Notes under the pieces: model-generated
The model's database searches: none
Told to the model about the DNA's origin: nothing
What the model saw: the letters and a program-made list of their open reading frames with translations, nothing else
Part shown: one piece after another, positions 1-9,318 of the stretch
Layout: every line of letters starts with the position of its first letter
Numbering within the stretch: position 1 is the stretch's first letter
Translations under genes and position numbers: made by a program
Source: Sulfurovum xiamenensis
GTDB taxonomy: Bacteria > Campylobacterota > Campylobacteria > Campylobacterales > Sulfurovaceae
Assembly (NCBI RefSeq): GCF_030347995.1
Contig: NZ_JAQIBC010000001.1
Coordinates: 124,001-188,000, forward strand
Direction: 5' to 3'
Length of the DNA stretch: 64,000 nt

Positions 1-276
1 ATTGTCTTACCGTTCATCGGACCGTCCAATATAAGAGATGTGGTTGGGCTTACCGCAGATGCTTATGCCTCACCTCTTGTCTACACAGAAGGCCTCGAAG
101 AGTATAAAATACCAGACCACCCGGACCACTCGATCGCTATTCTCTCAGGAGAAATGATCAATAAAACCTCTCTACACCTGGGAGAGTATGAAAGTCTTAA
201 AGAAGATGCGATACAATTCTATCAATTTTTACGGGACACGTATGAACAGAAGCGTGATTCTGACATCGCTGAGTAA
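1..276 (+). CDS. mlaA: MlaA (VacJ) family outer-membrane lipoprotein, C-terminal part
   Basis: The reading frame is open from base 1, so the start and lipobox lie upstream of the window. The first residues read LPFIGPSNIRDVVG, which fits the conserved LPxxGPSxxRDxxG stretch of MlaA lipoproteins. MlaA removes phospholipid from the outer leaflet of the outer membrane and passes it to periplasmic MlaC, which is the next gene 19 bp downstream. About 91 residues remain, ending in a charged tail. Family assignment rests on this motif and on the adjacent mlaC; confidence is good despite the truncation. Confidence 0.8.
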   Translation: MVLPFIGPSNIRDVVGLTADAYASPLVYTEGLEEYKIPDHPDHSIAILSGEMINKTSLHLGEYESLKEDAIQFYQFLRDTYEQKRDSDIAE

Positions 277-295
277 CTAAAGACAGGAGAAACAT

Positions 296-859
296 ATGGT
301 AAAAAAACTGATGCTGATATTGCTTCTATCTGTCGTATCACTCTATGCTATAGAAGAGAAAGATATCAAACACGTAATGGATACTAAAGTAAATAAGGTC
401 CTGACCATACTAAAAGACAACACATTATCCCAACACCAAAAAGAACAAAAGTGTATTGCTGTGATCGATGATGTCTTTGACTACGATATCATGGCACAGA
501 TCAGTCTGGGAAAGAGATGGAGATCTCTTACAAAAAGTGAAAAAACACTCTTTTCAAAACGTTTTGAAAAAAAACTGAAACTTTCCTATCTCGATAAATT
601 AAGACTCTATAACAATGAAAAAGTGATCCTCAAAGAGGTACAAAAAGTCAAGCCCACCAGGAGTACATTAGAGACTCTCATTATAGGACGTGACGACACT
701 TATAAAGTTATTTATATGTTTTATAAGAAAAGGAACACTAACCATTGGTATATCTATGATGTCAATCTGGTCGGTGTAAGTATCCTGCAAACCTATAGAA
801 AACAGTTTTCTGAATTTCTACAAACAAAAACAGTCCAAGAGCTTATAGAATCACTTTAA
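296..859 (+). CDS. mlaC: MlaC / Ttg2D family periplasmic phospholipid-binding protein
   Basis: This 187-residue protein starts with a signal peptide (basic MVKK, then a hydrophobic run to about residue 18). The segment around residues 60-100 (VFDYDIMAQISLGKRWRSL, then SEKTLF and LSYLDKLRLY) is typical of the MlaC/toluene-tolerance Ttg2 family, which shuttles phospholipid across the periplasm. An AGGAG-like ribosome site lies just before the ATG. It sits between mlaA and an RND-type pump; no mlaB/D/E/F genes are visible in the window. Length is close to the family norm. Confidence 0.85.
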   Translation: MVKKLMLILLLSVVSLYAIEEKDIKHVMDTKVNKVLTILKDNTLSQHQKEQKCIAVIDDVFDYDIMAQISLGKRWRSLTKSEKTLFSKRFEKKLKLSYLDKLRLYNNEKVILKEVQKVKPTRSTLETLIIGRDDTYKVIYMFYKKRNTNHWYIYDVNLVGVSILQTYRKQFSEFLQTKTVQELIESL

Positions 860-901
860 GTGATCCTCTATAAAAAACTTCTCATAATACAAAGATGACC
901 T

Positions 902-3391
902 ATGCTGCATAAACTATATCAGAAAGTGATATTAAAATATCCATTATCTATTTTGATCTTACTCATCAGCAGCATATTCATTTTTAGTATGAATATTACA
1001 AAACTGGAGATTGATGCTTCCGCAGAAACACTGCTTCTTCATGATGACAAAGACCTGGAGTTTTCCAGAACAATAGCAAAACGATTCAAAACCGATGATG
1101 TACTTATACTTGCCTATAAACCAAAACAGGGTCTACTTTCAGAACAAAGTCTGGAAACGTTGACACACCTGAGTACTGACCTGGAAAAACTGCCTGGTGT
1201 TAAGTCTGTAGATTCACTGATCAATGTACCTCTGTTTTTTTCACCTATAAGAGAGATAGATGACCTCATCAGTGAGACAAGAACACTAAAAAGTGCTGAT
1301 GTCAATCTATCCCAGGTTAAACAAGAGTTTTTAACCAGTCCTCTCTATAAAGACTTCCTTGTCAACAAAGATTTCACGATATCTTCCATCATCATCCATT
1401 TACATCAAGACCCGGAATATTTTGCACTATTGGAAGAACGAAACCGTTTACGTGACAAACAAGCAGTCAACTCTTTGACAAAAGAGGAAAAACAAGCGCT
1501 TCATGATGTAAGAATCGCCTTTAAAGAACACAGGGACAAGCAACGTATATTTGATGAGAACAACATTAAAGAGATTCGTGCACTTATAACCAAATACCAG
1601 AATAATGCGTTGTTTTTTCTAGGCGGGGCACAAATGATCTCCAACGATATTGTTGGATTTGTCAAAAATGATCTACTCATTTACGGAAGTACCTTGATCC
1701 TCCTTATTATCCTCGTTTTAGGTTTTGTATTTAGGCAACCAAGATGGATAATACTTCCTATTCTTATCTGTACACTGTCCGTCATTACCATCACCAGTAG
1801 CTTAGGCTTTTTTAATTGGGAGATCACTGTCATCTCTTCAAATTTTATTGCCTTACAACTGATCATCACCATTTCGATCGTTTTACATCTTATTGTAAGA
1901 TATGAGGAACTTTTAGCACTCTATCCGCGTGCATCCTCCAAAAGATTGATCCTATACACCATGCTTACCAAAGCAACACCCACCTTCTTTGCCATACTTA
2001 CTACGATAGCAGGGTTCTCTTCATTGCTCTATTCGCACATTTACCCTGTGATCAACTTGGGTTGGATGATGAGTGCAGGGATCAGTATGTCCCTTATCAT
2101 TGCATTTATTGTCTTTCCTACTGTACTGATGCTGCTGAAGAAAACACCTCCTCGAGATCAAAAGAGATCCCTCTCTTTTATACCTTCTCTGACCGCTAAA
2201 ATTGTGTTGCATGATAAAAAATCGATCTACCTCATCACATTATTTACTATTATTTTTAGTATTACCGGTGCCTCTCAGCTTATCGTAGAGAACAGTTTTA
2301 TCAGCTACTTTAAAAAAGATACAGCTATCTACCAAGGGATGAAGATCATTGACCAGGAGTTAGGAGGGACAACACCTTTAGATGTTATCCTTACCTTGTC
2401 TGAGGATAACAGTACATTTCCACACGATACTGCCACAGAAGAAAATAGTGAAGCGTTCCTGGACTCATTCGAGGATGAATTCAGTGCAGTAGAGGATCAG
2501 GACCAATACTGGTTTACAGATGAAAAGATCAAGCTTATCAAGAAAGTCCATGGGTATTTAACACAACTTCCTCAAATTGGAGAAGTACAATCCTTTGCCA
2601 CCCTGCTTGATACTGGAAAGATACTCAATGATAATAAACAGTTGGACAGTGTAGACCTTGCTATTATCTACCAAAAACTGCCTCAAAAATATAGAGATAT
2701 CATCCTGACTCCCTATGTGAACATTGAACATGATCAATTAAGATTCTTTACACGTGTTGTAGACTCTAATGAAACTCTGCGCAGAGATGCATTACTGAAA
2801 AAAATACAAAATGAACTAAGCCAAAGCATCGATCCTGATGTTGCAACCGTACGGCTCTCAAACCTCATGGTACTCTACAACAATATGCTCCAGTCCTTGT
2901 TCCATTCACAGATCACAATGGTCGGTCTTGTTCTGTTCATTGTGTTTATTATGTTCCTGCTCCTCTTTAGATCATTCAAGCTCACATTAATTGCTTTGAT
3001 CGTCAATATCGTTCCCATAGGTATGGTCTTTGGATTCATGGGATGGCTACATATTCCGTTGGATATTATGACTATCACCATTGCCGCCATAGCCATGGGT
3101 ATAGGGATAGATGACACGATACACTATATCCACCGATTTCAAGTAGAATTTGAAAAAGACAACCATTACTACTTGAGTATGCATAGAACTAACAACAGTA
3201 TTGGAAATGCTATGTACTTCACTACCCTGGTGATCGTAATAGGTTTTTCCATCCTAATACTCTCAAATTTGATCCCTACCATCTATTTTGGTTTACTCAC
3301 GATGTTGGTGATGGTAGCTGCTCTGATATCAGATCTGGTACTGTTACCTAAACTTTTACTCCTGTTCAAACCATTCAAAAGAGTAAAGTAA
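902..3391 (+). CDS. RND/MMPL superfamily exporter linked to MlaA-MlaC
   Basis: This 829-residue inner-membrane protein has one N-terminal membrane helix, a large periplasmic loop, a block of about five helices (residues about 255-415), a second loop, and a second helix block (about 670-825). That duplicated layout is the RND/MMPL one. The late block contains GIGIDDTIHYIHRF, resembling the conserved GxGxDD stretch of MMPL/HpnN-type lipid exporters. The loop near residues 505-540 is very acidic. It follows mlaC by 42 bp and is probably co-transcribed with mlaA-mlaC. Involvement in lipid movement to or from the outer membrane is an inference from this context; the substrate is unknown. Confidence 0.75.
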   Translation: MLHKLYQKVILKYPLSILILLISSIFIFSMNITKLEIDASAETLLLHDDKDLEFSRTIAKRFKTDDVLILAYKPKQGLLSEQSLETLTHLSTDLEKLPGVKSVDSLINVPLFFSPIREIDDLISETRTLKSADVNLSQVKQEFLTSPLYKDFLVNKDFTISSIIIHLHQDPEYFALLEERNRLRDKQAVNSLTKEEKQALHDVRIAFKEHRDKQRIFDENNIKEIRALITKYQNNALFFLGGAQMISNDIVGFVKNDLLIYGSTLILLIILVLGFVFRQPRWIILPILICTLSVITITSSLGFFNWEITVISSNFIALQLIITISIVLHLIVRYEELLALYPRASSKRLILYTMLTKATPTFFAILTTIAGFSSLLYSHIYPVINLGWMMSAGISMSLIIAFIVFPTVLMLLKKTPPRDQKRSLSFIPSLTAKIVLHDKKSIYLITLFTIIFSITGASQLIVENSFISYFKKDTAIYQGMKIIDQELGGTTPLDVILTLSEDNSTFPHDTATEENSEAFLDSFEDEFSAVEDQDQYWFTDEKIKLIKKVHGYLTQLPQIGEVQSFATLLDTGKILNDNKQLDSVDLAIIYQKLPQKYRDIILTPYVNIEHDQLRFFTRVVDSNETLRRDALLKKIQNELSQSIDPDVATVRLSNLMVLYNNMLQSLFHSQITMVGLVLFIVFIMFLLLFRSFKLTLIALIVNIVPIGMVFGFMGWLHIPLDIMTITIAAIAMGIGIDDTIHYIHRFQVEFEKDNHYYLSMHRTNNSIGNAMYFTTLVIVIGFSILILSNLIPTIYFGLLTMLVMVAALISDLVLLPKLLLLFKPFKRVK

Positions 3392-3443
3392 ACCAATTTA
3401 AGACTATCACCTAAGAATTAATATCTCCTTTTATAAAATATGT

Positions 3444-3449
3444 TACAAT
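3444..3449 (+). promoter_or_regulatory. Candidate -10 box for the M3 peptidase gene
   Basis: TACAAT lies 31 bp before the ATG at 3481 in an AT-rich gap that follows the RND gene. It fits a sigma-70 -10 element; no clear -35 is visible, as is usual in Campylobacterota. Confidence 0.35.
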
Positions 3450-3480
3450 CAAAAAAAATAAAACAACGGATCAATCATTT

Positions 3481-5430
3481 ATGTTTCAAGAATTCAAAAT
3501 AAACAATTTAGAACAATTTCCCAAAGAGTTAGACACCCTTTTAAACGAGCAAAGAGGGATCATTGACGACATCACTTCAAATGCAGAGACAAGCTATGAA
3601 AAAGTCCTTAAACCCCTGCAAGACCTAGATGAAGAATTAGGGCTTTTCTTCACCCCGCTTTCTCATCTTAACTCGGTAATGAACTCGGAAGAGACACAAA
3701 AAGCCTATGAAGCGTCTATCCCTCTGCTCTCCAAGTTCAGTTCAGAAATGGCACAGAATGAAGCCCTGTTTAAAAAGATAGAGGCTATCAAAGCAGATTC
3801 CAAAGAAGCGAAAAAAGTACTGGAACATGAAGTCAGAGGCTTTGTACTCTCTGGGGTCAATCTCCCGGAAGATAAGAAGAAACGTATGGAAGAGATCAGC
3901 CTCAAACTCTCTGAACTCTCTAACCAGTTTTCACAGAATCTTCTTGATGCCACAAATGCCTATGAACTCATCATCGAAGATGAAAAAGATGTGGAAGGTA
4001 TGCCTCAGTCTGACATCGATGCAGCACAAGAGAAGATCGATGGAAAGAGCGTGTACAAATTCACACTTCAAATTCCTAGTTATATGGCCTACATGACTTA
4101 CGGCCCGAACCGTGAGTATAGAAAAGAACTCTCCAAAGCCTATGCAACCAGAGCACCTGAAAACGCAGAGGTCATAGACCAGATCCTCGCACTCAAACAT
4201 GAAAAGTCAGAGCTTCTTGGCTTTAGCTCTTATGCAGAGTATGCACTGGAGACACGTGATGCGAGTCATGAAGATGATGTCATCACATTCTTGAATGAAC
4301 TGGCAGATGCTGCCTTGCCTCAAGCCAAAAACGAACTGGCTGAACTGAAGGCATTTGCACTTAGAATAGATGGTATAGAAGACTTGGCAGGTTATGATGT
4401 AGGCTACTATTCAGAAAAACTGAAAAAAGAAAAGTTTGACTTTGATGATACGATGACCAAACCCTACTTCAAACAAGAGAAGGTTTTAGAGGGACTCCTA
4501 TACATTGTCTCAGAACTGTTTGGTGTAACTTTTGAACCTGCAGAGGTACCGACTTGGCACGCATGTGTCAAACCTTTTGACATCTTCGAAGAGGGGAAAC
4601 TCTCCGGACGCATCTATTTTGACCTTGAAGCACGTAAAGAGAAACGCGGAGGGGCATGGATGAATGACTGGGAGACACACTATGTGGACGCTAAAGGGAA
4701 ATTACACCTTCCTTCTGCCTTCATCGTATGTAACTTCTCGCCAACAACACAAACGACACCTTCTTTACTTAGACATGATGATGTGGTAACACTCTTTCAT
4801 GAGATGGGACATGCGATCCACCACCTCTTTGGAAAATGTAAAGAGCGTTCAGTCTCAGGCATTAACGGTGTGGCATGGGATGTGGTAGAGTTTCCGTCAC
4901 AGTTTTTGGAGAACTTTGCTTATGAGGCGGCTATCTTAAAACGTTTTGGTTTTCATTATGAAACAGGAGAGCCTATCTCAAATGAGCTGATGGCAAAAAT
5001 AAAAGAGACCAAAAACTTCCAGGCAGCCCTTGGCATCTTGCGCCAGGTAGAGTTCTCTTTGTTTGATTTTGTACTCCATCAAGACCTTTACCAAGGTGAG
5101 GAAGTCCAGAGATTGCTCGATGGTATTAGAGAAAAGACTTCTTTACTCACGCCACCGAGTTACAACAAATTCCAACATGGATTTGCACATATTTTTGCAG
5201 GTGGGTATGCTGCAGGGTACTACAGCTACAAATGGGCTGAAGTACTCAGTGCAGATGCGTTTTTCTCTTGCTTGGATAATGAATCAGGATTTAACAAAGA
5301 GCGTGCTAAAGGGTATAAAGAGTATATACTTGCAAGCGGTGGTGCGATTGAGATGTCTGAGCTCTACGAGGAGTGGCTTGGACGAAAAGCAGATGTTCAA
5401 AGTCTGATCAAACTGTATGAAATAGCATAA
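3481..5430 (+). CDS. M3 family metallopeptidase (oligopeptidase A-like)
   Basis: A 649-residue soluble protein with the zinc-protease motif HEMGHAIHH at about residue 440 (HExxH), followed about 25 residues later by an ENFAYE segment that would supply the third zinc ligand. A largely helical N-terminal half precedes the catalytic domain, as in thimet oligopeptidase/oligopeptidase A (PrlC). These enzymes degrade short peptides, including cleaved signal peptides, in the cytoplasm, and no signal peptide is present here. Length is near the 650-680 of the family. It has its own promoter-like sequence and is probably monocistronic or joined to the next gene 61 bp away. Confidence 0.9.
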   Translation: MFQEFKINNLEQFPKELDTLLNEQRGIIDDITSNAETSYEKVLKPLQDLDEELGLFFTPLSHLNSVMNSEETQKAYEASIPLLSKFSSEMAQNEALFKKIEAIKADSKEAKKVLEHEVRGFVLSGVNLPEDKKKRMEEISLKLSELSNQFSQNLLDATNAYELIIEDEKDVEGMPQSDIDAAQEKIDGKSVYKFTLQIPSYMAYMTYGPNREYRKELSKAYATRAPENAEVIDQILALKHEKSELLGFSSYAEYALETRDASHEDDVITFLNELADAALPQAKNELAELKAFALRIDGIEDLAGYDVGYYSEKLKKEKFDFDDTMTKPYFKQEKVLEGLLYIVSELFGVTFEPAEVPTWHACVKPFDIFEEGKLSGRIYFDLEARKEKRGGAWMNDWETHYVDAKGKLHLPSAFIVCNFSPTTQTTPSLLRHDDVVTLFHEMGHAIHHLFGKCKERSVSGINGVAWDVVEFPSQFLENFAYEAAILKRFGFHYETGEPISNELMAKIKETKNFQAALGILRQVEFSLFDFVLHQDLYQGEEVQRLLDGIREKTSLLTPPSYNKFQHGFAHIFAGGYAAGYYSYKWAEVLSADAFFSCLDNESGFNKERAKGYKEYILASGGAIEMSELYEEWLGRKADVQSLIKLYEIA

Positions 5431-5491
5431 TGATCTTCTCTCACTCTTAGGCTAGATATCCCAAGAGTGACCATATAGAAAGGAGCCTTTC

Positions 5492-6007
5492 GTGAGTGAA
5501 TACCGTTCTCTTGCACTTACCGTGATCACAATCTTTGCAATCACTCTGCTAGCTGCCTACTTCAGTCCTTCATTCGCAGAACAAAAAAACTATCTAGAAC
5601 TTTTTATACTTTTCGGAAGCCTACTTTTCATCTTTGCCGTGGTAGTGATCTTTGCAACGTTGGGATTTCACTCTTTCGCACTTTTTTTGAGTCTCTTTCT
5701 TGCTGCAGTGATCGCAATATACGGGGTATTGGGAGCTTTGCTTATCACGGCTGTCACTTATTTTCTGTGGGGTTCTATCTTCGCGATGGAACTACTTTTG
5801 TTCTATAATGGAAGTGAAAGTGCCAAAGCGTGGTTTGTATCCCGTTATGATTTTAAAACATTCAAGATGGAATATATTGCTTTTTATCCGCTGATGGGAA
5901 TGCTCTATATTTTATTGGAGTTTATACCCTATCTCTTTTCTAAAGAGAAGTTGTTGAAGTTCACCCCTTCAAAAGTCTTGAAGGAGATGGAGATGTTGCT
6001 AGAGTAG
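5492..6007 (+). CDS. Conserved hypothetical multi-pass membrane protein
   Basis: Not recognised as a named family. The 171-residue product is strongly hydrophobic, with about four to five predicted membrane spans between residues 8 and 155 and a short basic C-terminal tail. The start is GTG, chosen because AAAGGAGC lies just upstream and no better ATG exists nearby. It follows the M3 peptidase on the same strand and ends only 6 bp from the convergent argG stop codon. No catalytic motif was seen, so no function is proposed. Confidence 0.7.
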   Translation: MSEYRSLALTVITIFAITLLAAYFSPSFAEQKNYLELFILFGSLLFIFAVVVIFATLGFHSFALFLSLFLAAVIAIYGVLGALLITAVTYFLWGSIFAMELLLFYNGSESAKAWFVSRYDFKTFKMEYIAFYPLMGMLYILLEFIPYLFSKEKLLKFTPSKVLKEMEMLLE

Positions 6008-6028
6008 TTTGATTTACTCTTCATTATT
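6001..6028. terminator. Hairpin between convergent genes (membrane protein / argG)
   Basis: AGAGTA (6001-6006) pairs with TACTCT (6015-6020), separated by 8 bases and followed by a T-rich run. The stem overlaps the stop codons of both convergent genes, so it could end transcription from the + strand and perhaps from the other. Confidence 0.4.
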
Positions 6029-7285
6029 TTTTATGAGAGAAGCGATACGTTCAGGCTGTTTTTTACCCTCAATGATGAATCTCAATGCATTCAGACGGAT
6101 AAAGCCTTCTGCATCCGCCTGGTTATATACCTCATCCTCTTCAAATGTTGAGTGTGCTTCTGAATAGAGTGATTCATCTGAACTTCTACCCACTACGATC
6201 ACATTCCCTTTGTAAAGTTTAAGTTTGACTTCACCGTTTACAGTCTCTTGTGTTGCATCGATCGCTGCTTGCATCATCTTACGCTCTGGTGACCACCAGT
6301 ATCCGTTATAGATCAGTTTTGCATACTTTGGCATAAGCTCATCTTTAAGATGTGCTTCTTCTCTATCCAGTGTGATAGATTCGATCGCTCTGTGTGCTTT
6401 GAGCATGATCGTACCGCCCGGAGTCTCATAACATCCACGTGCTTTCATTCCTACATAACGGTTCTCTACGATATCGATACGTCCGATACCATGTTTATTT
6501 CCATAATCATTCAGTGTCTTAAGGAGTGTCGCAGGGCTCATTGCTTCACCGTTGATCGCTATCGGGTCACCTTTTTTATACGTGATGGTGATATACTCTG
6601 CCTCATCGGGAGCTTCTTCAGGAGAGTTTGTCCATAGCCACATATCATCTTCTGGTTCAGCTGCAGGATTTTCAAGATGAAGCCCTTCATACGAGATATG
6701 AAGCAAGTTTGCATCCATAGAGTATGGACTTGCTTTAGGGTTACCATTCTCATCCATATGTTTTTTAGAGATCTCAATACCATGTTCCTTTGCATAAGCA
6801 AGAAGCTTCTCACGTGAATTTAGATCCCACTCTCTCCACGGTGCGATCACTGCGATATCAGGATTAAGACCTAGATAACCAAGTTCAAAACGTACCTGGT
6901 CATTACCTTTACCCGTTGCACCATGACTCACTGCATCTGCACCGGTCTGTTGTGCGATCTCTATCTGTTTTTTAGAGATAAGCGGACGTGCGATAGAGGT
7001 ACCTAACAGGTACTCACCCTCGTAGATGGCATTGGCTCTGAACATAGGGAAGACAAAATCTTTTACAAACTCTTCTCTAAGATCCAAGATAAAAATGTTC
7101 TCAGGTTTGATACCCATATCCAATGCTTTCTGACGTGCAGGTTCCACCTCTTCACCCTGACCAAGATCAGCCGTGAAAGTAACCACTTCACACTCATACT
7201 CATCTTGAAGCCATTTTAAAATAATACTTGTATCAAGTCCACCAGAATACGCCAATACTGCTTTTTTAATTTTTCTTTTTGCCAT
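6014..7285 (-). CDS. argG: Argininosuccinate synthase
   Basis: Catalyses ATP-dependent joining of citrulline and aspartate in arginine synthesis. The PP-loop ATP pyrophosphatase motif AYSGGLDTS sits at residues 12-20, and the downstream substrate-binding landmarks [14 protein letters not shown] and the IARP segment are intact. At 423 residues it is slightly longer than the common 400-residue type, but the frame is continuous and the ends look natural. It reads leftward as a single gene, converging on the membrane protein gene; other arginine genes are not in the window. Confidence 0.97.
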   Translation of the reverse strand: MAKRKIKKAVLAYSGGLDTSIILKWLQDEYECEVVTFTADLGQGEEVEPARQKALDMGIKPENIFILDLREEFVKDFVFPMFRANAIYEGEYLLGTSIARPLISKKQIEIAQQTGADAVSHGATGKGNDQVRFELGYLGLNPDIAVIAPWREWDLNSREKLLAYAKEHGIEISKKHMDENGNPKASPYSMDANLLHISYEGLHLENPAAEPEDDMWLWTNSPEEAPDEAEYITITYKKGDPIAINGEAMSPATLLKTLNDYGNKHGIGRIDIVENRYVGMKARGCYETPGGTIMLKAHRAIESITLDREEAHLKDELMPKYAKLIYNGYWWSPERKMMQAAIDATQETVNGEVKLKLYKGNVIVVGRSSDESLYSEAHSTFEEDEVYNQADAEGFIRLNALRFIIEGKKQPERIASLIKNNEE

Positions 7286-7370
7286 GCGATAAGCCTTTAA
7301 TTAATATTGTTGCAATTTTAACGTAAATTTAGTTACGGATGGTTTTATATTCTATGAATTTGAATACATT

Positions 7371-7934
7371 CTATTCAGTGACATAGGCTCCTCTTGCACC
7401 ACTTACAGAAGTTTTAGACTTTTCTTTTTTCGTTTTTTCAACAATTTTTAGGTTCATTTCATACTCTTGGGCAACCAAATAATTGCCAAATGTTTCAAAT
7501 TCATCCTCACCTTTTGCATTGAGCTGTTTTTCAAGTAGTCTGAGTTTTTGCTTCATTTTATCACTCAAAGTAATGATCTCCTGGTAATGTACAGCAGATA
7601 TTTTGATGGCACCATCGCTTAATGGTTTTTTTCTGCCAAATATACTACTTTTATTCTTGGAGACACATACGTCATATATCTGCATAAAATGGTTATGTAT
7701 ACTTTTCCATAATGCTTCAATTTCATATAGAGTATCCACACAGCTGCTGTCTCTAAAGAGCATAGCCTCCTGCTCAAGCCACTTTCCAAAATCAATGTCA
7801 GAGATATTCAATTCTATGTCTTGTTTATTAGTGTCCAACAGTCCGGCAGATAATAATTTTACCATGCCTACCCACCTGGTATGTTCTACTCTTGCTTGAT
7901 GAAGATGATGAAGATATGTGTCCTTATTTGTCAT
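7371..7934 (-). CDS. CZB-like (chemoreceptor zinc-binding) domain protein
   Basis: A soluble 187-residue protein (from the ATG at 7934, chosen because AAGGA lies 7 bp before it; an earlier ATG at 7970 has no ribosome site). Residues about 14-90 resemble a stand-alone CZB domain: EHTRW near the start, DFGKW in the middle and IHNHF further on. Canonical CZB domains carry a zinc-binding cysteine two positions before the FGKW phenylalanine; here that position is Ile. The remainder is helical with a lysine-rich tail. CZB modules usually modulate chemoreceptors or diguanylate cyclases through zinc or oxidant sensing. Assignment is tentative. Confidence 0.55.
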   Translation of the reverse strand: MTNKDTYLHHLHQARVEHTRWVGMVKLLSAGLLDTNKQDIELNISDIDFGKWLEQEAMLFRDSSCVDTLYEIEALWKSIHNHFMQIYDVCVSKNKSSIFGRKKPLSDGAIKISAVHYQEIITLSDKMKQKLRLLEKQLNAKGEDEFETFGNYLVAQEYEMNLKIVEKTKKEKSKTSVSGARGAYVTE

Positions 7935-8098
7935 GCAGTATTCCTTGTCTATAGTATCACTATATGACATGACACAGGTCGTATCTAAGTTCTATAGTGA
8001 TTTTAATTCTTTCCTCAGAAATATTTTATCCCAAAGGAATACTTATATTTTTTATAACTTGATTAATTTTTAACCAAATAGATACATGTACTGTATTT

Positions 8099-8440
8099 TT
8101 AGTAATCAAATCCATATTTCTTCAAAATGATCTCCAACACAACTTTCTTATAGGCTCCGGTATGACGAAACACTTCTTTCCCCGATGCGTCAAAAAATAT
8201 CTGCGTAGGCATCTCTTTAAGTTTATAGATATCTCGACTTACCAAACGTTCTTTTTGACCATCTATGGAATAGATCTGAAACTCCGGATGCACTTCCAAT
8301 ACTTCAGCAAATACTTTGGACATCGCTAAACAGCTATAACAGTGTGACATCCCAAATGCTAAAATGGTGGGCTTACCGTTACCGATATTATGTTTTATGT
8401 GTCTATATTCGTTCACAGGTAATGGCTTCTTTTCTGACAT
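8099..8440 (-). CDS. Thioredoxin-like protein with CYSC active site
   Basis: A 113-residue cytoplasmic thioredoxin-fold protein. The redox motif CYSC follows a hydrophobic beta strand (TILAFGMSH), and the cis-proline loop EMPTQIFF comes about 50 residues later, which is the standard order. The start is the ATG at 8440, where GGAGT lies 5-6 bp upstream; an in-frame extension to 8476 lacks a ribosome site. It is divergent from pdxJ, each gene with its own TATAAT. A disulfide or thiol reductase role is inferred from fold and motif; the partner is unknown. Confidence 0.8.
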   Translation of the reverse strand: MSEKKPLPVNEYRHIKHNIGNGKPTILAFGMSHCYSCLAMSKVFAEVLEVHPEFQIYSIDGQKERLVSRDIYKLKEMPTQIFFDASGKEVFRHTGAYKKVVLEIILKKYGFDY

Positions 8441-8467
8441 TTTTACTCCAAGCGTGTAATTAGGGTG

Positions 8468-8473
8468 ATTATA
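8468..8473 (-). promoter_or_regulatory. -10 box for the thioredoxin-like gene
   Basis: TATAAT on the minus strand, 27 bp before the start at 8440, in the divergent control region shared with pdxJ. Confidence 0.5.
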
Positions 8474-8498
8474 CAAATCCTATCTTAAAAACTTTTGC

Positions 8499-8504
8499 TA
8501 TAAT
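8499..8504 (+). promoter_or_regulatory. -10 box for pdxJ-pdxA
   Basis: TATAAT preceded by TTTTGC, 30 bp before the pdxJ ATG. It is the best promoter candidate for the pdxJ-pdxA pair. Confidence 0.55.
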
Positions 8505-8534
8505 CAAATTCATATTATTCAAGGAAATCAAACC

Positions 8535-9317
8535 ATGTTATTGGGCGTAAACATAGACCATATTGCAGTATTGAGAGAAGCAAGAAAAGTAGCGGACCCT
8601 GATCCACTTGATGCACTGAGCATCTGTAAACGTGCAGGTGCAGACCAGATCACCATCCATCTTCGTGAAGACCGGCGACATATGCAGGATATGGATGCCA
8701 AAAATATCATAGAGCTTTCTGCACTGCCTGTCAATCTAGAGTGTGCCATCTCTCCTGAAATGATAGATATCGCTTGTGACCTTAAACCCCATCGTGTCAC
8801 ACTCGTGCCTGAAAAGCGTGAAGAAGTTACTACGGAAGGTGGTCTTGCAGTCACAGGAGAACAACCCAAACTCAAAGAAGCTATCCAAAGACTGAAAAAA
8901 GAAGAGATAGAGGTATCGCTTTTCATTGACCCTACCCTGGATGCGGTCAATACATCACTTGACCTGGGTGTAGAGTGGATAGAGTTTCATACGGGAAAAT
9001 ATGCCAACATCTATGCGATGCTATACACAAACCTCTCCAAAACTCACCACACTATCCCTGAACTAGAACTCCCACGAAAAGTGCTCAAAAAGATGCTCAA
9101 AGATGAACTCTGCAACCTACGTCTTCTCTCTTGTGATGCGATGGAGTTGGGATTACGTGTGGCAGCGGGACATGGTCTTAATATGCAAAATGTCAAAGAG
9201 ATCGCAGAGATCGAAACGATAGAAGAGCTGAACATCGGACAAAGTATCATTGCCCGTTCTGTTTATACTGGGTTAGAACAAGCCATCATAGATATGAAAT
9301 CTATGTTGATAAGATAA
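8535..9317 (+). CDS. pdxJ: Pyridoxine 5'-phosphate synthase
   Basis: PdxJ condenses 3-amino-2-oxopropyl phosphate with deoxyxylulose 5-phosphate to form pyridoxine phosphate in the DXP-dependent vitamin B6 route. The 260-residue TIM-barrel protein shows the family start LGVNIDHIAVLREAR, then ITIHLREDRRHMQD and a late GHGLN phosphate-binding segment. A run ending ...LFIDP and IEFHTGKYA matches the family. It is followed 1 bp later by pdxA, the preceding step, so the two form an operon. Confidence 0.97.
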   Translation: MLLGVNIDHIAVLREARKVADPDPLDALSICKRAGADQITIHLREDRRHMQDMDAKNIIELSALPVNLECAISPEMIDIACDLKPHRVTLVPEKREEVTTEGGLAVTGEQPKLKEAIQRLKKEEIEVSLFIDPTLDAVNTSLDLGVEWIEFHTGKYANIYAMLYTNLSKTHHTIPELELPRKVLKKMLKDELCNLRLLSCDAMELGLRVAAGHGLNMQNVKEIAEIETIEELNIGQSIIARSVYTGLEQAIIDMKSMLIR

Positions 9318-9318
9318 C

